Source of the DNA: Utricularia gibba
Taxonomy: Eukaryota; Streptophyta; Magnoliopsida; Lamiales; Lentibulariaceae
NCBI GenBank assembly: GCA_002189035.1
Contig: CM007991.1
Coordinates: 806,001-870,000 of the forward strand
Direction of reading: 5' to 3'
DNA length: 64,000 nucleotides
The position numbers were made by a program, and so were the translations under genes. Positions 1-10,492 of this stretch are shown in pieces. How positions within the stretch are numbered: the stretch's first letter is position 1; every line of letters starts with the position of its first letter. The notes below the pieces were generated by a model. That model saw only the letters and a list, made by a program, of their open reading frames with translations. It did not search any database and was not told the DNA's origin.

Positions 1-120
1 TTTGTTGAATATTAATTAGGTTTATCTTCTACAGCTAATCAAGAATTGCACGTTCTCTGGGCATGTTAGTCTGACCTCAAACATCTTTTGATTGAATCTA
101 ATTTTTCTGATCTTCTGCAG

Positions 121-1532
121 CTCTTGAAATTGATTCCTCAAAGGATCCTACTACACCAACTGAAGCAAGCACTCCTGCCAGTGGTTCTGCTTTGGTCCTT
201 TCTGGAAAAAAATTCCATGGGTATGAAACTGCTAATCTTGGTTTATGCATTGTTTGATGTAGTGTCCTAGTATATTATCCAACTTGAATGAACACACGTC
301 ATGGACATACTCTATGTGAGGTTGATTTGGGATGGGAATCACGTGATCTTGAACGTTTGGTGAGAAGCTTGCGATTGTTTAAATGTGTATGATAATAGAT
401 AGTGTGTCATAGTTATTTTTCATTCAATCTTTTCTCCTAATACTAGCATCCACATTTGCGTGAGGCTACTGAGTGTTATCTGGTGACCAATATATTCACA
501 ACGTGTGCCTATATGCTCTCATTTGATATTTCTATGTTCCCTCTGTCTGAAGGTTGCAAATATTGCTTGGTTAAACGATTTACAAAGGTGTCTATAATTT
601 GCAGACTTAAGAAACACAAAGAAGGTTGTCTGTGTGCTATATGTGTGATGATGCGGCGTAGGCAGGAGAAAGAAGAGATTGCTCGCATGATGGGACAAAC
701 TGATAGTAGTGATGACTCACAAGGCATGGATACTAAGACTGAGGTACTTTTCAGATTGATCAATCATCTTCTTGCTCCAAGTAGTCTGGCAAAGTGCAAT
801 GGTTCACTATGGCTGATGTTATTCTTTAGTGCCCTTGGATGTGTGTAACTGTATTGCAGTTCATGTAGTGATGTTGTTTCCCTCATTTGATCCACGCATT
901 TTGTTTTAGGGCGTTTCACTTGGGGAAAGTCCCTTTGATGGCTACACCTCCTCAAACATTGGGAACTCCCCAGATGTGGATGCAGATCAAGAATTGAAAC
1001 TGGGTGACCTGAAAAGTATGTACAACAAGCAAAACACTGAAGTAACAACTTCAGGAAAACAAGAGGCATCTCATGATTTACATTTGAGTCGAAGGTCAGA
1101 GAATGCTATGAATAATCAAGAAAGATCTGGTGGCAGTTTATCCAGTGACGCTCAGAAAGAAACTGGAAAAAAGAGTGATGATGGAAGTCCAGCAATGGAC
1201 CATCAGAGGCCCAAGGTAAAACATGCTATATGTGTGAGTTAATGTTTTCTTTCCAACCGGCATCCAACATTTCCATGTGCATGCATACTGCATCAGAGGG
1301 ATAAATTTCTTTGGTTGTTTGCTGACAGGAACCGTTGGACAAAAACCAGAGAGCAAAAATGCTGGAGAATCTTAGGTATCTCGAGAATCCAGTACTCTTG
1401 GATCTCTACGGGACCTTATTTTCAAACAAACCCCAGTCTTTCTGGAATGGCCCTCACTCCTTGGTTGGTCATACGAAAGGTACCAATCGCAGAACATCTC
1501 TGGGTTCTGCCATGTCCTCCTTCCTCAAGTAG
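121..1532 (+). CDS. C-terminal part of a plant nuclear protein, possibly bromodomain-related (5' end outside window)
   Basis: Four exons join in frame: about 121-221, 605-743, 910-1215 and 1329-1532, each with AG/GT borders, ending in TGA/TAG-type termination at 1530-1532. The second exon encodes a lysine-rich stretch with a Cys-x-Cys-x-x-Cys cluster (GCLCAICVMMRRRQE). From memory a similar block follows the bromodomain in some plant bromodomain proteins, but no bromodomain lies in the window, so that link is tentative. The third exon is hydrophilic and rich in Ser, Asp and Lys. The last exon holds a conserved-looking block (NLRYLENPVLLDLYGTLF) and ends with SSFLK. The composition suggests a nuclear protein. 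The upstream exons are missing, so the start, full length and function cannot be given. Confidence 0.6.
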
Positions 1533-2150
1533 CTTCTTCGATCCCCATTGCTAATATTGTGCAGCAATGACTGTTAAAAAGTTTTCAGTTTATGAGTAGA
1601 TTTCATGAGCCTTCTGACATTAATGTTCTCCTGGAAGTTTGCTTACTGACTTCTTGAGCAGCTTGTATGTAGGTAGCATACACCACTTTCTACTCAAAGT
1701 CTAATTTTCAACGCTCACCGATGCATTTTGCATTATTGTTTCCCTGGAAACTTGCCTGCTTTCTTCTGACTTCAGGACAGGGGAAAGCGGCCAGACACTG
1801 CAGCTTTTAGGTTAACTTGGTAAAACATCGTAGAAAATGGGGGCATATAGGGAATTCATTCAAAATATATTTAGTTGACATTTATAAATGAAATAGAATT
1901 ATATAGATTTAATTTTTAAATTATATATTTTATTGTAAATTATTAAAATGACAAAGAAATTTGAATATTTGATTAAAATATTAGGAAAAAATGATATTTC
2001 CCAGACTAGCAAAGGTTAGGTTTTTTGAATCTCTAATAAATAATGTTTTTAAATTCAGTAAAATTTGGATTAAGCATTTTTGTTTACAGTCATCGTCCTC
2101 TATTAGAATAAGTACAAGACGCGGGGTTGTAACGCAATTTGAATAAATGC
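1533..2150. other. 3' UTR and AT-rich spacer
   Basis: The first ~300 bases are probably 3' UTR of the preceding gene. The rest is AT-rich DNA between two convergent genes, with no coding potential or repeat that I could recognise. Confidence 0.5.
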
Positions 2151-3261
2151 CTACTGGATCCGGAATCTTGGGAGGCCAACCTTGAACCCTAGATTCATGA
2201 GATCGGAATCTTTACTCGCCCGGAACTCCGCGTAGGTAAACGGCCTGTACCTGGAGCTTTGGATGACGGCATCCTCCGCCGGAAACACGAAGTACCCCAA
2301 CGAAATCCTCTCCCGTTCCTTGTTCAGCTTCACTCTGTGCGTTACGCTCGTGTACTCGTCGCCGCTCATCCCCTGCAGCAAGCAGCACACGATCCCCAAA
2401 ATTTCGGGTCCAAAAGTGTAATTATGGAAAACTTCTTGGACGCTCGAAACGTAATTAAAAGAAAATTTGGGGTTTGATAGATATTTTGTGAATTTAGGAT
2501 GTTGAGAACCTGCATCATGTCTCCAACGTTGACGATGAGTGTATCTTGAATTGGCTCCACGTGGAGCCACTTGTTCTTCCGACGGACCTGCAACCCGCCG
2601 ATTTCGTCCTGGTGAATGATTGAAATCACGGAGCTATCGGTGTGTGTAGGGATCCCCCATTTCTCCGCCGCCGTGGGTCGCCGTAGGTACCGATAGACGC
2701 GCAAGGTCGCGGTGGCCGGACATAAATAGGAGCTCGGATCAGCCAAACAGAGATCCTCCGCCATTGCCCAGAAGATCGCAGTTGCGAGCCGCGTCTGATG
2801 ATCACCGTATTCTTGGAGCCAACTTTTGAACCTCTCGAGACGAGAGTCCTGTTCGTAGCGAAATTCTTGAGTCAAATCGCGGTAGGTGGCGTCGAATCCT
2901 TCGAGAAAATTGAGTTTATCGGAACGAGGGTTTGCGTTGGCGGCGGTTCCGGCAGTGGAGAGAGCAGGGCTGCCCCAGAAATAGAGGATCGGTGATGTGG
3001 GGAAAGCGTTTTTCGCCTCGATGGGGAGACAGAAGAGATCTCCGGCGACAGTGTGGATGTCGCGGATGAGCTCCACCGGCACCTGGTGATTCACGAGCCT
3101 GAACATGCCCCATTCTCTGGACGCTTTACCGATGATACCAGGGCTCAGTTCCTGGAAATCTACCACGGGAAGAGTCTCCGTCTCGGAATCCGAGTCAGAC
3201 TCGGCGCCGTAATCGCGAGCCCTGTGGCGGAGAAGAGAGGGTAGGAGGAAAGCTCCGTCAT
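2151..3261 (-). CDS. 2-oxoglutarate/Fe(II)-dependent dioxygenase, gibberellin-oxidase-like
   Basis: Two exons on the minus strand, about 3261-2510 and 2372-2151, encode ~324 residues. That is typical for soluble plant 2OG dioxygenases. The N-terminal DIOX_N region (LPVVDFQEL, then WGMFRLVNHQVP) is followed by the catalytic jelly roll. The iron-binding motif is visible as HTD (GIPTHTDSS) and the distal His in TSVTHRVKLN; the 2OG-binding Arg of the R-x-S motif lies in RISLGYF. Resemblance is to GA2-oxidase and GA20-oxidase-like proteins, which oxidise gibberellins in the cytosol, but the substrate cannot be fixed from sequence. Oddity: no ATG is in frame with the conserved part. The ATG at 3261 joins that frame only if one base is added near the GGG at 3239-3241 (CCC in the sense strand), after which the gene is a whole number of codons. 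Confidence 0.85.
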
Positions 3262-4245
3262 GGCTGCCGCTGGTCAACGCAGATCCCCGTGAAGCGCCTG
3301 AGAGCTGGATATTTACCCTTTCCGGCCACTGTTCAAAGCACAACAGCTACAGTAACTATTTCGAAAATGATGCCAACCGCTCCACAATTCTGTTTATTAA
3401 TTTTTATGAAAAATTTTAAAAAAAATCAGAAATTTAAAAAATAATTATCAACATATTAATAAAATAATATATATTTGAAAAAATCGATATTTTCCATTTT
3501 CACATATTTAAGTAACGCTTAATTCCTTCAATGGTAGAAAGATAAAATGAAATTGAAATATCAAATCTCCAAAAAAAAATAAAATAATAAAATAACATAT
3601 CAATATATAGATATATTCCTCCGAATATATCGAAGATTGAAAAGGATGCCAATGGCAATGGCTCCACAATTCTTTTGTTTTGTAGCGCATCGGATCCAAA
3701 AATATCCATTTAAACAAACCCATTGCACTTTTCGTAGTCCCGATTAACACTCGTGTTCAATTAATCTGATTTATTATTTAATAATCCCCCATATATCCAC
3801 AAAATATATTGCTCTCCATTTAAATATTCATAATATGACTTGGTCAAAAGCAGAGTCTCGAATCTGATTTCGCAGGGATGATACCTTTATTCCAGATTAA
3901 AAAATAATTTTAAAATGCACTTTCGAACATGAGATGGATTTTGATTTAAAATATGGACTAAAATCTTGTAATTCATTTGATTTGATTGTATGTTTAAATT
4001 CATACGTAAGAAGAAGACGGAAAATTTAATTGCATACACAGTAAGGAAACAGTAGAGAGAGATGAGGAGGAATCGTGGGATGTCTTTTGAGTCACCCTTG
4101 TTCTAATTCTCTTCTCGCCTCCGGATAAGTGGCTCTTTAGTTGATGTCTACGCAGAGGACATATCTTGGCATCTGATGCCTTCACACCGCTGGTTGAGGT
4201 TGCTTCCGGTCTCTGGTATATAAACCTGCGCTGCTCGGGGCAGCT
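3262..4245. other. AT-rich divergent intergenic region
   Basis: This ~980-bp AT-rich stretch separates the divergent dioxygenase gene and the unknown repeat-protein gene, so it must contain both promoters. No clear regulatory motif or coding exon stands out. Confidence 0.45.
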
Positions 4246-5626
4246 ATGAGACGAGACATTCAGGCAATGGCATGGTTTGATAAGAGCAAAGCGGGTGCCA
4301 TTCCCAGCAATGGGCATTCCCAGCCCCAAGCGCCCGAGATGGGATTGATCCGGGCTGCAGTGCGCAACACGCAGATGTCTGCAGCCACATCCGAGCAGAT
4401 ATTGGAGTTCAAGGGCGGCAAAGGGCCCTGGGGTCCTGCTGAAATCCGGAACCAACAGCAGTTCGATGGCAGCCCCCAAGGGGAGAGCTCTACAACCATA
4501 TGAACAAGGTAGGCATGCTGGTATACAGGGAAAGTTGGTATGGGTTTACCTGAGGATTGGATGTCGATCTGTGTGTGCAGGGTAGGGAGAGGGAAGGCAT
4601 CGCTTCGAACTTCAGGGAGGATACCAGCAAAGTGGGAGGTGGATTTTCTCCACCTTCATATGCAGTAGGTGCTCCAGTTCAGAGAGGAGCGTCGCAGGCT
4701 CAATGGAGCAAGGGGAAGGAAGAGGAGACTGAGAAAAGGGCATATGAGTATGCTCCTTCTTCTCCCACTAAGGTGCAACAAAGGACTGAAAGCAATAAAG
4801 GAAAGGAAATGGAAAAATTTCAGACTTCCTACCTTGGGAAAAGCTCTATTTCTCCACCTTCATATGCAGTAGCTGCTCCAGTTCAAAGAGGAACGCCACA
4901 GGCTCAATGGAGCAAGGGAAGGAAGAGGAGACTGAAAAAAGGGCCTATGAGTATGCTCCTTCTTCTCCTACTAAGGTGCAACAAAGGACTGAAAGCAATA
5001 AAGGAAAGGAAATGGAAAAATTTCAGACTTCCTACCTTGGGAAAAGCTCTACTATATCAAGAACTGATCCGGTTCCATATGAAACACCAAGAAGTGATTG
5101 GCGTAAGGGAAATGAAAATTATGCTCCTCCTCCCAGCAAGTTAGAGGTACAACAACAACAACAGGCTCCTGGATTTCGGAAATCTATTGATAATAGTCAA
5201 GGACAAGGCTATGCAAGGGGAAATAATTACGGAAGTGAGCACCTGCAACTTTCATACAATGGCCGACACATAACTTTTAGAAGAACTGATCCAGCTCCAT
5301 ACGAAACACCAAGAACTGAGTGGCACAAGGAAACGGGAAACTATTCCTCTCTTCCTTACCCTGCTGCACATCAAAAAATAGATGAATATAGTGAGAAAAA
5401 CAAAGCAAAGCCACATTATAATCCTTCTTCTTCTCCAACTAAGGCACAGGTGTCACCAAGAAAAGGTCCTGCCTTTCAAAACATAAGTGGCAGGGAAGAA
5501 GCTAGTTGGTGGTATAGCACAAGGGCAAATCCTCCGGAGAAAACATACAAGGAGGATGACGATGATAATGAGAAGATCATCGACTGCATCGAGGCTGCCA
5601 TAAAATACAATGGTGTGCTAGTGTAA
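4246..5626 (+). CDS. Unrecognised plant protein with internal repeats; two apparent frame breaks
   Basis: I do not recognise this family. Exon 1 (4246-4508) encodes a compact N-terminus (MAWFDKSKAGA, then GPWGPAEIRNQQQFDG). Exon 2 (4581-5626) encodes a hydrophilic Ser/Pro/Lys/Gln-rich region. It carries repeated SSPTK, YETPR-x(2)-W and WSKG-type blocks and ends in an acidic patch and IEAAIKYNGVLV. A 204-bp segment is tandemly duplicated (about 4648-4851 and 4852-5054). Two single-base losses break the frame. One is at the GGGG of 4480-4483, just before a block reading ELYNHMNK. The other is at the GGG of 4916-4918, where the first repeat copy has GGGG (4712-4715). With both allowed for, the gene is 437 codons. 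No signal peptide or membrane span is seen. The N- and C-terminal ends look conserved and the middle looks disordered; that is my inference. Confidence 0.6.
4648..5054 (+). repeat. 204-bp tandem duplication inside a coding exon
   Basis: Two nearly identical copies lie back to back. The offset is 204 bases at the left end and 203 at the right end, because the second copy lacks one G of a G run (GGGG at 4712-4715 against GGG at 4916-4918). The period is 68 codons, so the duplication itself keeps the reading frame. Only a few substitutions separate the copies, which implies a recent event. Confidence 0.9.
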
Positions 5627-5716
5627 TATCATCTGGAAAAGGAATCGCCTGTGAAGAACAACTGTAGTATGCTTGAAGCCTACTCATGTATAATGGTAAT
5701 GGGGTACTGAAGTTAC

Positions 5717-5902
5717 CATAAATAACAGCTTAGTCTAACGACTTCCAAATCTTATCAAATAACAATAGATTTATTTCCATAAATAATGCTTAATGTAATC
5801 ACTTCCAAATCTTATCTAATCACATTAGATTTCTTTCCATAAATAATGTTTAATCTAATCACTTCCAAATCTTATCTAATCACAATAGATTTCTTTCCAT
5901 AA
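5717..5902 (+). repeat. Three tandem copies of a 60-bp unit in a promoter
   Basis: The unit repeats with an exact 60-base period at about 5717, 5777 and 5837, with a partial fourth copy. Each unit contains ACTTCCAAATCTTATC and ATAGATTT-TTTCCAT blocks. It lies just upstream of the TATA box of the FAS1 gene. A single diverged copy sits at the same place upstream of the inverted FAS1 paralogue (about 10578-10617), so the unit is older than the duplication and was amplified here. Confidence 0.9.
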
Positions 5903-5922
5903 CTTAGTTTCAAGTTTTTTTC

Positions 5923-5930
5923 TATAAAAG
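5923..5930 (+). promoter_or_regulatory. TATA box of FAS1 gene 1
   Basis: TATAAAAG lies 58 bases before the ATG at 5988, at a plausible distance for a short 5' UTR. The homologous position of the second FAS1 gene reads TACAAAAG. Confidence 0.7.
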
Positions 5931-5987
5931 AGAAGTTGTACCCCATGGAAAGGCACAGTTTTCTCTCGAAGCCGCTGAAAGAGCTCA

Positions 5988-6766
5988 ATGGCGTCTCTGT
6001 TGCGATCATTCTGTTGTCTTTTCGTTGCTTCTCTATGTGTTTCCTCCCTTGTGGTGGCTCACCCATCGCCAACGAGATCCCTCGCTTCCGCGGTGGAGGC
6101 ATTGGCAAACTCTGGATACTCGGCGATGTCCCTCACCCTGTTGCTCATCGGCGATACTCTGCCGACTTCGTCCGGTGCAGACCCAACCCTCACAATATTC
6201 TCTCCATCGGACAAGGCATTTGCCTCTTCTAGCGAGCCATCAATGAATCAACTACTCATGCATTTTTCGCCGACGTTGCTGCCTCGGAATTCACTTGTTT
6301 CCCTCCCATTCGGCAAAACTATCCCAACCCTGTCCCACACCGGCGACCTCGTCGTCACCTCGAATGGAAACAAGATTTCCATCGATAATGTCAGGGTATC
6401 TGAAGCCCCTATTTTCGACGACGGCTTCGTGATCGTCTACGGAACCGAAGACTTCTTCGAGATGAACTTCACCGCGACGCCGCCTACTGAACTCAAATCA
6501 GCGAAATCTCGAGAGTCTTCGTCGGGTATACTCTCCTTTCTCGATCTGCAGTTGATGGGATTCGTTTCTCCGGGGAGTTTAACGGAAGAGATGATGCGAT
6601 GGAGCCTCTTCTCCCCTGCTGACTCTGCTAAAGATTCTTCTCGTAGAGATCCCTTCCCAGGAGTGAGCTCTACACCGGGGAGCCATCAGTGGATCACAAT
6701 CAACTTTCTCTAATCGCCGCCGCCATGATAGTCATCATCCTCACCTCCATCATTCGCAGCTTCTAG
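5988..6766 (+). CDS. FAS1-domain (fasciclin-like) secreted or anchored protein, copy 1
   Basis: A single-exon gene starts at the ATG at 5988 with a signal peptide (hydrophobic to about residue 24). One FAS1 domain follows, with the H1-like block LTIFSPSDKAF and the H2-like block ISIDNVRV. Such proteins act in cell-wall adhesion and are often GPI-anchored. As written the frame stops at 6711-6713. One base added in the GGGG at 6677-6680 opens a second frame to TAG at 6764-6766, and it encodes a hydrophobic C-terminal tail (LIAAAMIVIILTSIIRSF). Such a tail suits a GPI signal or membrane anchor and is probably the true end (259 residues). An inverted paralogue lies at 9902-10492 with the CASP-like gene between them. 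The single FAS1 domain and length resemble the small FLA19-21-type proteins. Confidence 0.8.
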
Positions 6767-7395
6767 GTTTTCAGATTTTGGGTCTCGTTTGTACTCCATT
6801 TGTGCTCTGCAATCCAATTATGGCTCTGAATCCCTAATTTTCCGGTTTTTGTAAATCATGTTCTTTACGAAACAATCGCTTTCGATTAATGTTTTTTTTT
6901 TTGGAGTTACGTTAAATAATTTTTAATTTATTTACCATAATAATTCAATAAATATTAATATATTACCGGTTTCCTTAAAATAATTCCGAACTCAATAATC
7001 TAATCTAAAATTATTCCTAATAAAAATTGAACACGATTAAGATATGCACATTTAGAACCCGATTGGAACGGATCACCCGACCCTTTCTAATCAATTTGGA
7101 TCCGGTTTCAAGTATGAACCAAATAGAAATTTTCCTTCTTGATTTACGATTGATGTTGCACCCATGAGCGGTTGGTGACATTTGAACATTGCTAATGCAA
7201 TTATTTTTATTTCTATTAATATATAAATAATAATTTTTTATTAATATGTATATTTATTCATACAAAATACGAGAGATTCATGTTATAAAATATATGCACA
7301 AATTGATTATTGGATGGTATTTTTTCAACACATGCACACACGAAAAGGTTACCAGTGTCTTCTCTTCGTGTGTTTACTACAGAAACAGTTGTTTG
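6767..7395. other. Tail-to-tail spacer
   Basis: AT-rich DNA between the convergent FAS1 and CASP-like genes, presumably holding both 3' UTRs. Nothing else is recognised. Confidence 0.5.
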
Positions 7396-8607
7396 TCACA
7401 GAAGATTGGGCTTGAGCATGAGAAAGTGGTTGGGAGAATAGAGTCTGAAGAGGGAGAGGGCCGAGATGCAGGCCGTGATCGCCATGATGACGCCCGCCGC
7501 GACGCCGAGGACATCCGCCGCCCCCGCCTGGACGCAGAATCTGGTGAAGGAATTGCACAGCTTCATCCACTGGAAGCCCATGTCGCCGCTCAGCGCCAGC
7601 ATCGACGCCTGCAACGCCGCCAGGTTGCCGCCCAGAACCACGTACGCCGCCACCTGCAGCATCGCCGTTCATTTAGTATCCATCCCCATATCGTCGCCGC
7701 CGGTAACGCCTTACCTGGTCCGAAAGGTAAATGCCCCACGCAGCGTATCTGTCGGAAGCTACTAGATTCTTCTGGAAGCCCGGGAGTTTGGAACTCCTCA
7801 CCAATTGGATAAGATTGTAAACTGCACCCGCTGCATTGATCCACACGGCAATGCTGAAAAACACAAATAATTGTCATGATAAATAAATAAAATTTTTTAT
7901 TTCTTGATATTGACTCCAAATCCATCTTTCATTAAACTAAAAACCACAATTCACATAAAAAAAAATCAATTTCGATTTAGTGATTTTCAGACATAATAAA
8001 TTCATTCCCCCCCCCCCCCCCCACCCATATTAAGATAAAGAAATAATATTAAAAATGATTGACATAAATATCGAAAACATGGATTGATGAAATTGATCTT
8101 GTTTGTTTACACAACAATGCGTTACTAAGAATATCTTTAATGATTTTCGCAAATGATGATATGATTTTTTTTTATTGAGTTTTCATAAGAAAACGAAACT
8201 TACTAAAAATACTTTTCGCAGCATAGAGTTTACTTAAATTAATCATTTTCATAAAAATAAAAATGATTTCCGAAAAATCATGTCACCATTTTCAAAAATC
8301 ACTAAAGATCTTAAAGAATGTGAAATAAGATGAATTAGAAATCTATAATATAAATTTTTTAATTTAATCTGTGATATAGATTATACGGATGACCATTTTT
8401 CTAAATGATATAACGAAATGTGAGAAAGAGGACTAACAAGAAAGCGTCGAGGCTTCGGACGTCGGCCTTCTTGGAGATGGTGTTGAAGAGAAGCTTGGTC
8501 TGGCGGTCGAATCCGAGCAGCAGCGCGGTGAGCAGCAACAGAAGCGCAGAGACAATTCTGAGACAAGCTTCGACCTTCCATATCCCCATGCTCACCACCT
8601 TCTTCAT
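7396..8607 (-). CDS. CASP-like membrane protein (subfamily 2)
   Basis: Three minus-strand exons (8607-8438, 7853-7715, 7653-7396) join in frame to a protein of ~188 residues, the usual size for CASPL proteins. Four membrane segments are visible: one after MGIWKVEACLRI, one around the VWINAAGAVYNLIQLV block, one at AAYVVLGGNLAALQASML, and one near GVAAGVIMAITACISALSLF. Family hallmarks are the Arg in TM1 (ACLRIVSAL) and the Asp-containing third segment region. CASP proteins form plasma-membrane scaffolds that guide local cell-wall modification. CASPL members have the same fold, but most have no assigned function. The composition best fits the CASPL2C group, by memory. The start is the first Met before the positively charged N-terminus; an upstream in-frame extension is Ser-rich and low-complexity and was not used. 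Confidence 0.88.
8007..8022 (+). repeat. Poly-C tract of 16
   Basis: An uninterrupted run of 16 C lies in the first intron of the CASP-like gene. It is probably length-variable and hard to sequence. Confidence 0.95.
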
Positions 8608-9901
8608 ACCTCCGCCTCTCCTCGCCCTACCCAGCAACCAAGAAGAAGAAGAAGAAGAGGAATGGAGACAGATATGGGCTGCGAAGGCGCTCGCGTCCTC
8701 ATCATAAATGGACCATAGACGTGATTCATATGGATGTGGGGGTGGGGTCACGAATCCGCGTAATAATAAGAAATATAATAATCCTAATAATAATGACGAT
8801 GACGACCATTAATTTGGGACCGTAAATTAAATTATTAATTAAATATTTAGAATGATGGTTGGGCATGGACCAATGATAGTTGCGTGTCGACCGCATCATG
8901 TCTTTTTTTTCAATCTATTCGTCACAATTTAGGTTAATTTTTTTAATGACTTTAATTAGACTATATAATTATTAATTAACTACTTCAAAAAATAAAAAAA
9001 TATTATTTAAATAAGTAATAAAGTGTATTAAAGTGATGCATGGATGGGGTCCGATCTTGTGGTTATCTTCAATTCACGAGTCATGTGTTGTGTGCCTTGA
9101 ATGCTCACCAGTCCGCCATCTACCTTGTAATGTCCATCCACAAATTCCATCATACAATAGTCTAATTAATTAATTATTTAAATTAATTATATTTAAATAC
9201 AGATGTAGCAAAGATATGCTTTGTAGTTGATGTTGATGTTGATGTTGATCTTGATGTTAAATTATTTGTATTTTAGCATAATTCAAATCTCATTTGATAT
9301 TTTTATTTTTCATTTACTTTTTATTTATTTAATAGTAAAAATAATTGTTTTTTCGTATAAATGAAATGTCTAGAACACATTTTATATTAGAATATTTCTT
9401 ATTATAAATCCTACAACCAAATGGTTATCACTAAAAATGAAATGTAACAAAGATATTTTTTATAATTAATATTTTTTTAAAAAATAGGTTTAGGTAAAAT
9501 ATTTTGGATCAACATCCTTTTTAAGTTATCAAAATGTCACATTTAACACTTGTTTATTGTACCTTGTCTCTTTGCTTCTGATTTTTTTAATCAATTCCCA
9601 AATTTCTGTTGAATATAATGAATTTTGTTTGAAAATGGATTTTTTAAATAATTTTCACAAATTTTAATTTCAAATTCCTAGTTAATTTATCAAAGGAACC
9701 AATATAATTCATACTGGTAAATTATAATAATAAAAAAAATTCAAAATGTAGTCCATATCCAAGAATTCAATTCAATGTAAAAAGTCTAAAAATTGGAGAC
9801 TACTTGACCGCCACCCCTTGACAGTAATGTGCACAACTCTTGCAGAGTGGAGGGCCGCCGCCATGAGATCCTTCATCGGCGATGGCGCAGTCAGCGACAC
9901 C
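8608..9901. other. AT-rich intergenic region with short simple repeats
   Basis: About 1.3 kb between the CASP-like gene and the 3' end of FAS1 copy 2. It contains the CASP-like promoter side, an AAG/GAA run near 8640-8657 and a short GATGTT hexamer array near 9225-9260. No gene is seen. Confidence 0.5.
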
Positions 9902-10492
9902 CTATCGCATCATCTCCACCGCGAAAAACCCCGTAATGGAAAATCCGATTGACCGGAGATCAAGAAACGGCAGCATAGCGAAAGGAGAATGCTCGGTAGA
10001 AGGGGCAGTGATGAAGTTCACTCCGAAAAAATCTTCGATCCCGTAGATGATCACCGACCCGTCGACGAAAATCGGGTACTCGTGTACCCGTACATTATCG
10101 ATGGAGATCATGGATGCGTTTGTGGTGACAGTGAGATCGCCTGAGTGGGACAGAGTCGGTATAGTTGAGCCAAACGATAGGGAAACAAGGGACTCGGGAG
10201 ACAGGAACGCCGGCGAGAAATAGAGCAGCAGCCGCTCTAAAGACGGCTCGCTGGAGGAGGCGAAGGCCTTGTCGGACGGGGAAAAGATCGTGAGGGCAGT
10301 GTCGGCGCCGTACGAAATCGGCAGAGCGTCGCCGATGAGCAGCAAGGTGAGGGACATCGCAGAGTATCCGGAGTTGGCCAATGTCTCCACAGCGTACGCA
10401 AGGGATTTCCGGGGCGACGGCTGAGCCACGGCGGAGATAACGAAAAGAGATGCAACGAGAAGACAACAGAATGATCGCAACATAGACGCCAT
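9902..10492 (-). CDS. FAS1-domain (fasciclin-like) protein, copy 2, truncated C-terminus
   Basis: This single-exon minus-strand gene encodes 196 residues that align end to end with copy 1. They share the MAS(L/M)LRSFCCL start and signal peptide, the ANSGYSAMSLTLLLIGD block, LTIFSPSDKAFASSSEPS and ISIDNVRV. Copy 1 continues after the shared MMR with TGG (Trp); copy 2 has TAG at that codon and ends. Downstream sequence does not obviously encode the hydrophobic tail found at the end of copy 1. Copy 2 would therefore be secreted and soluble rather than anchored, or it is decaying. Its promoter contains a single diverged copy of the 60-bp unit and a TACAAAAG in place of TATAAAAG. Confidence 0.8.
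   Translation of the reverse strand: MASMLRSFCCLLVASLFVISAVAQPSPRKSLAYAVETLANSGYSAMSLTLLLIGDALPISYGADTALTIFSPSDKAFASSSEPSLERLLLYFSPAFLSPESLVSLSFGSTIPTLSHSGDLTVTTNASMISIDNVRVHEYPIFVDGSVIIYGIEDFFGVNFITAPSTEHSPFAMLPFLDLRSIGFSITGFFAVEMMR

Noticed and set aside
4480-4918. Programmed ribosomal frameshifting in the repeat protein
   Set aside because: No slippery heptamer or pseudoknot was recognised, and the same type of one-base loss recurs in six unrelated genes, which points to sequencing.
5717-5902. 60-bp repeats taken as a CRISPR-like or satellite array
   Set aside because: There are no spacers, the units abut directly, and only three copies lie in a plant gene promoter; it is a simple tandem repeat.
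7246-7812. 188-codon plus-strand open frame
   Set aside because: It is antisense to the CASP-like exons 2 and 3, and its residues are basic low-complexity.
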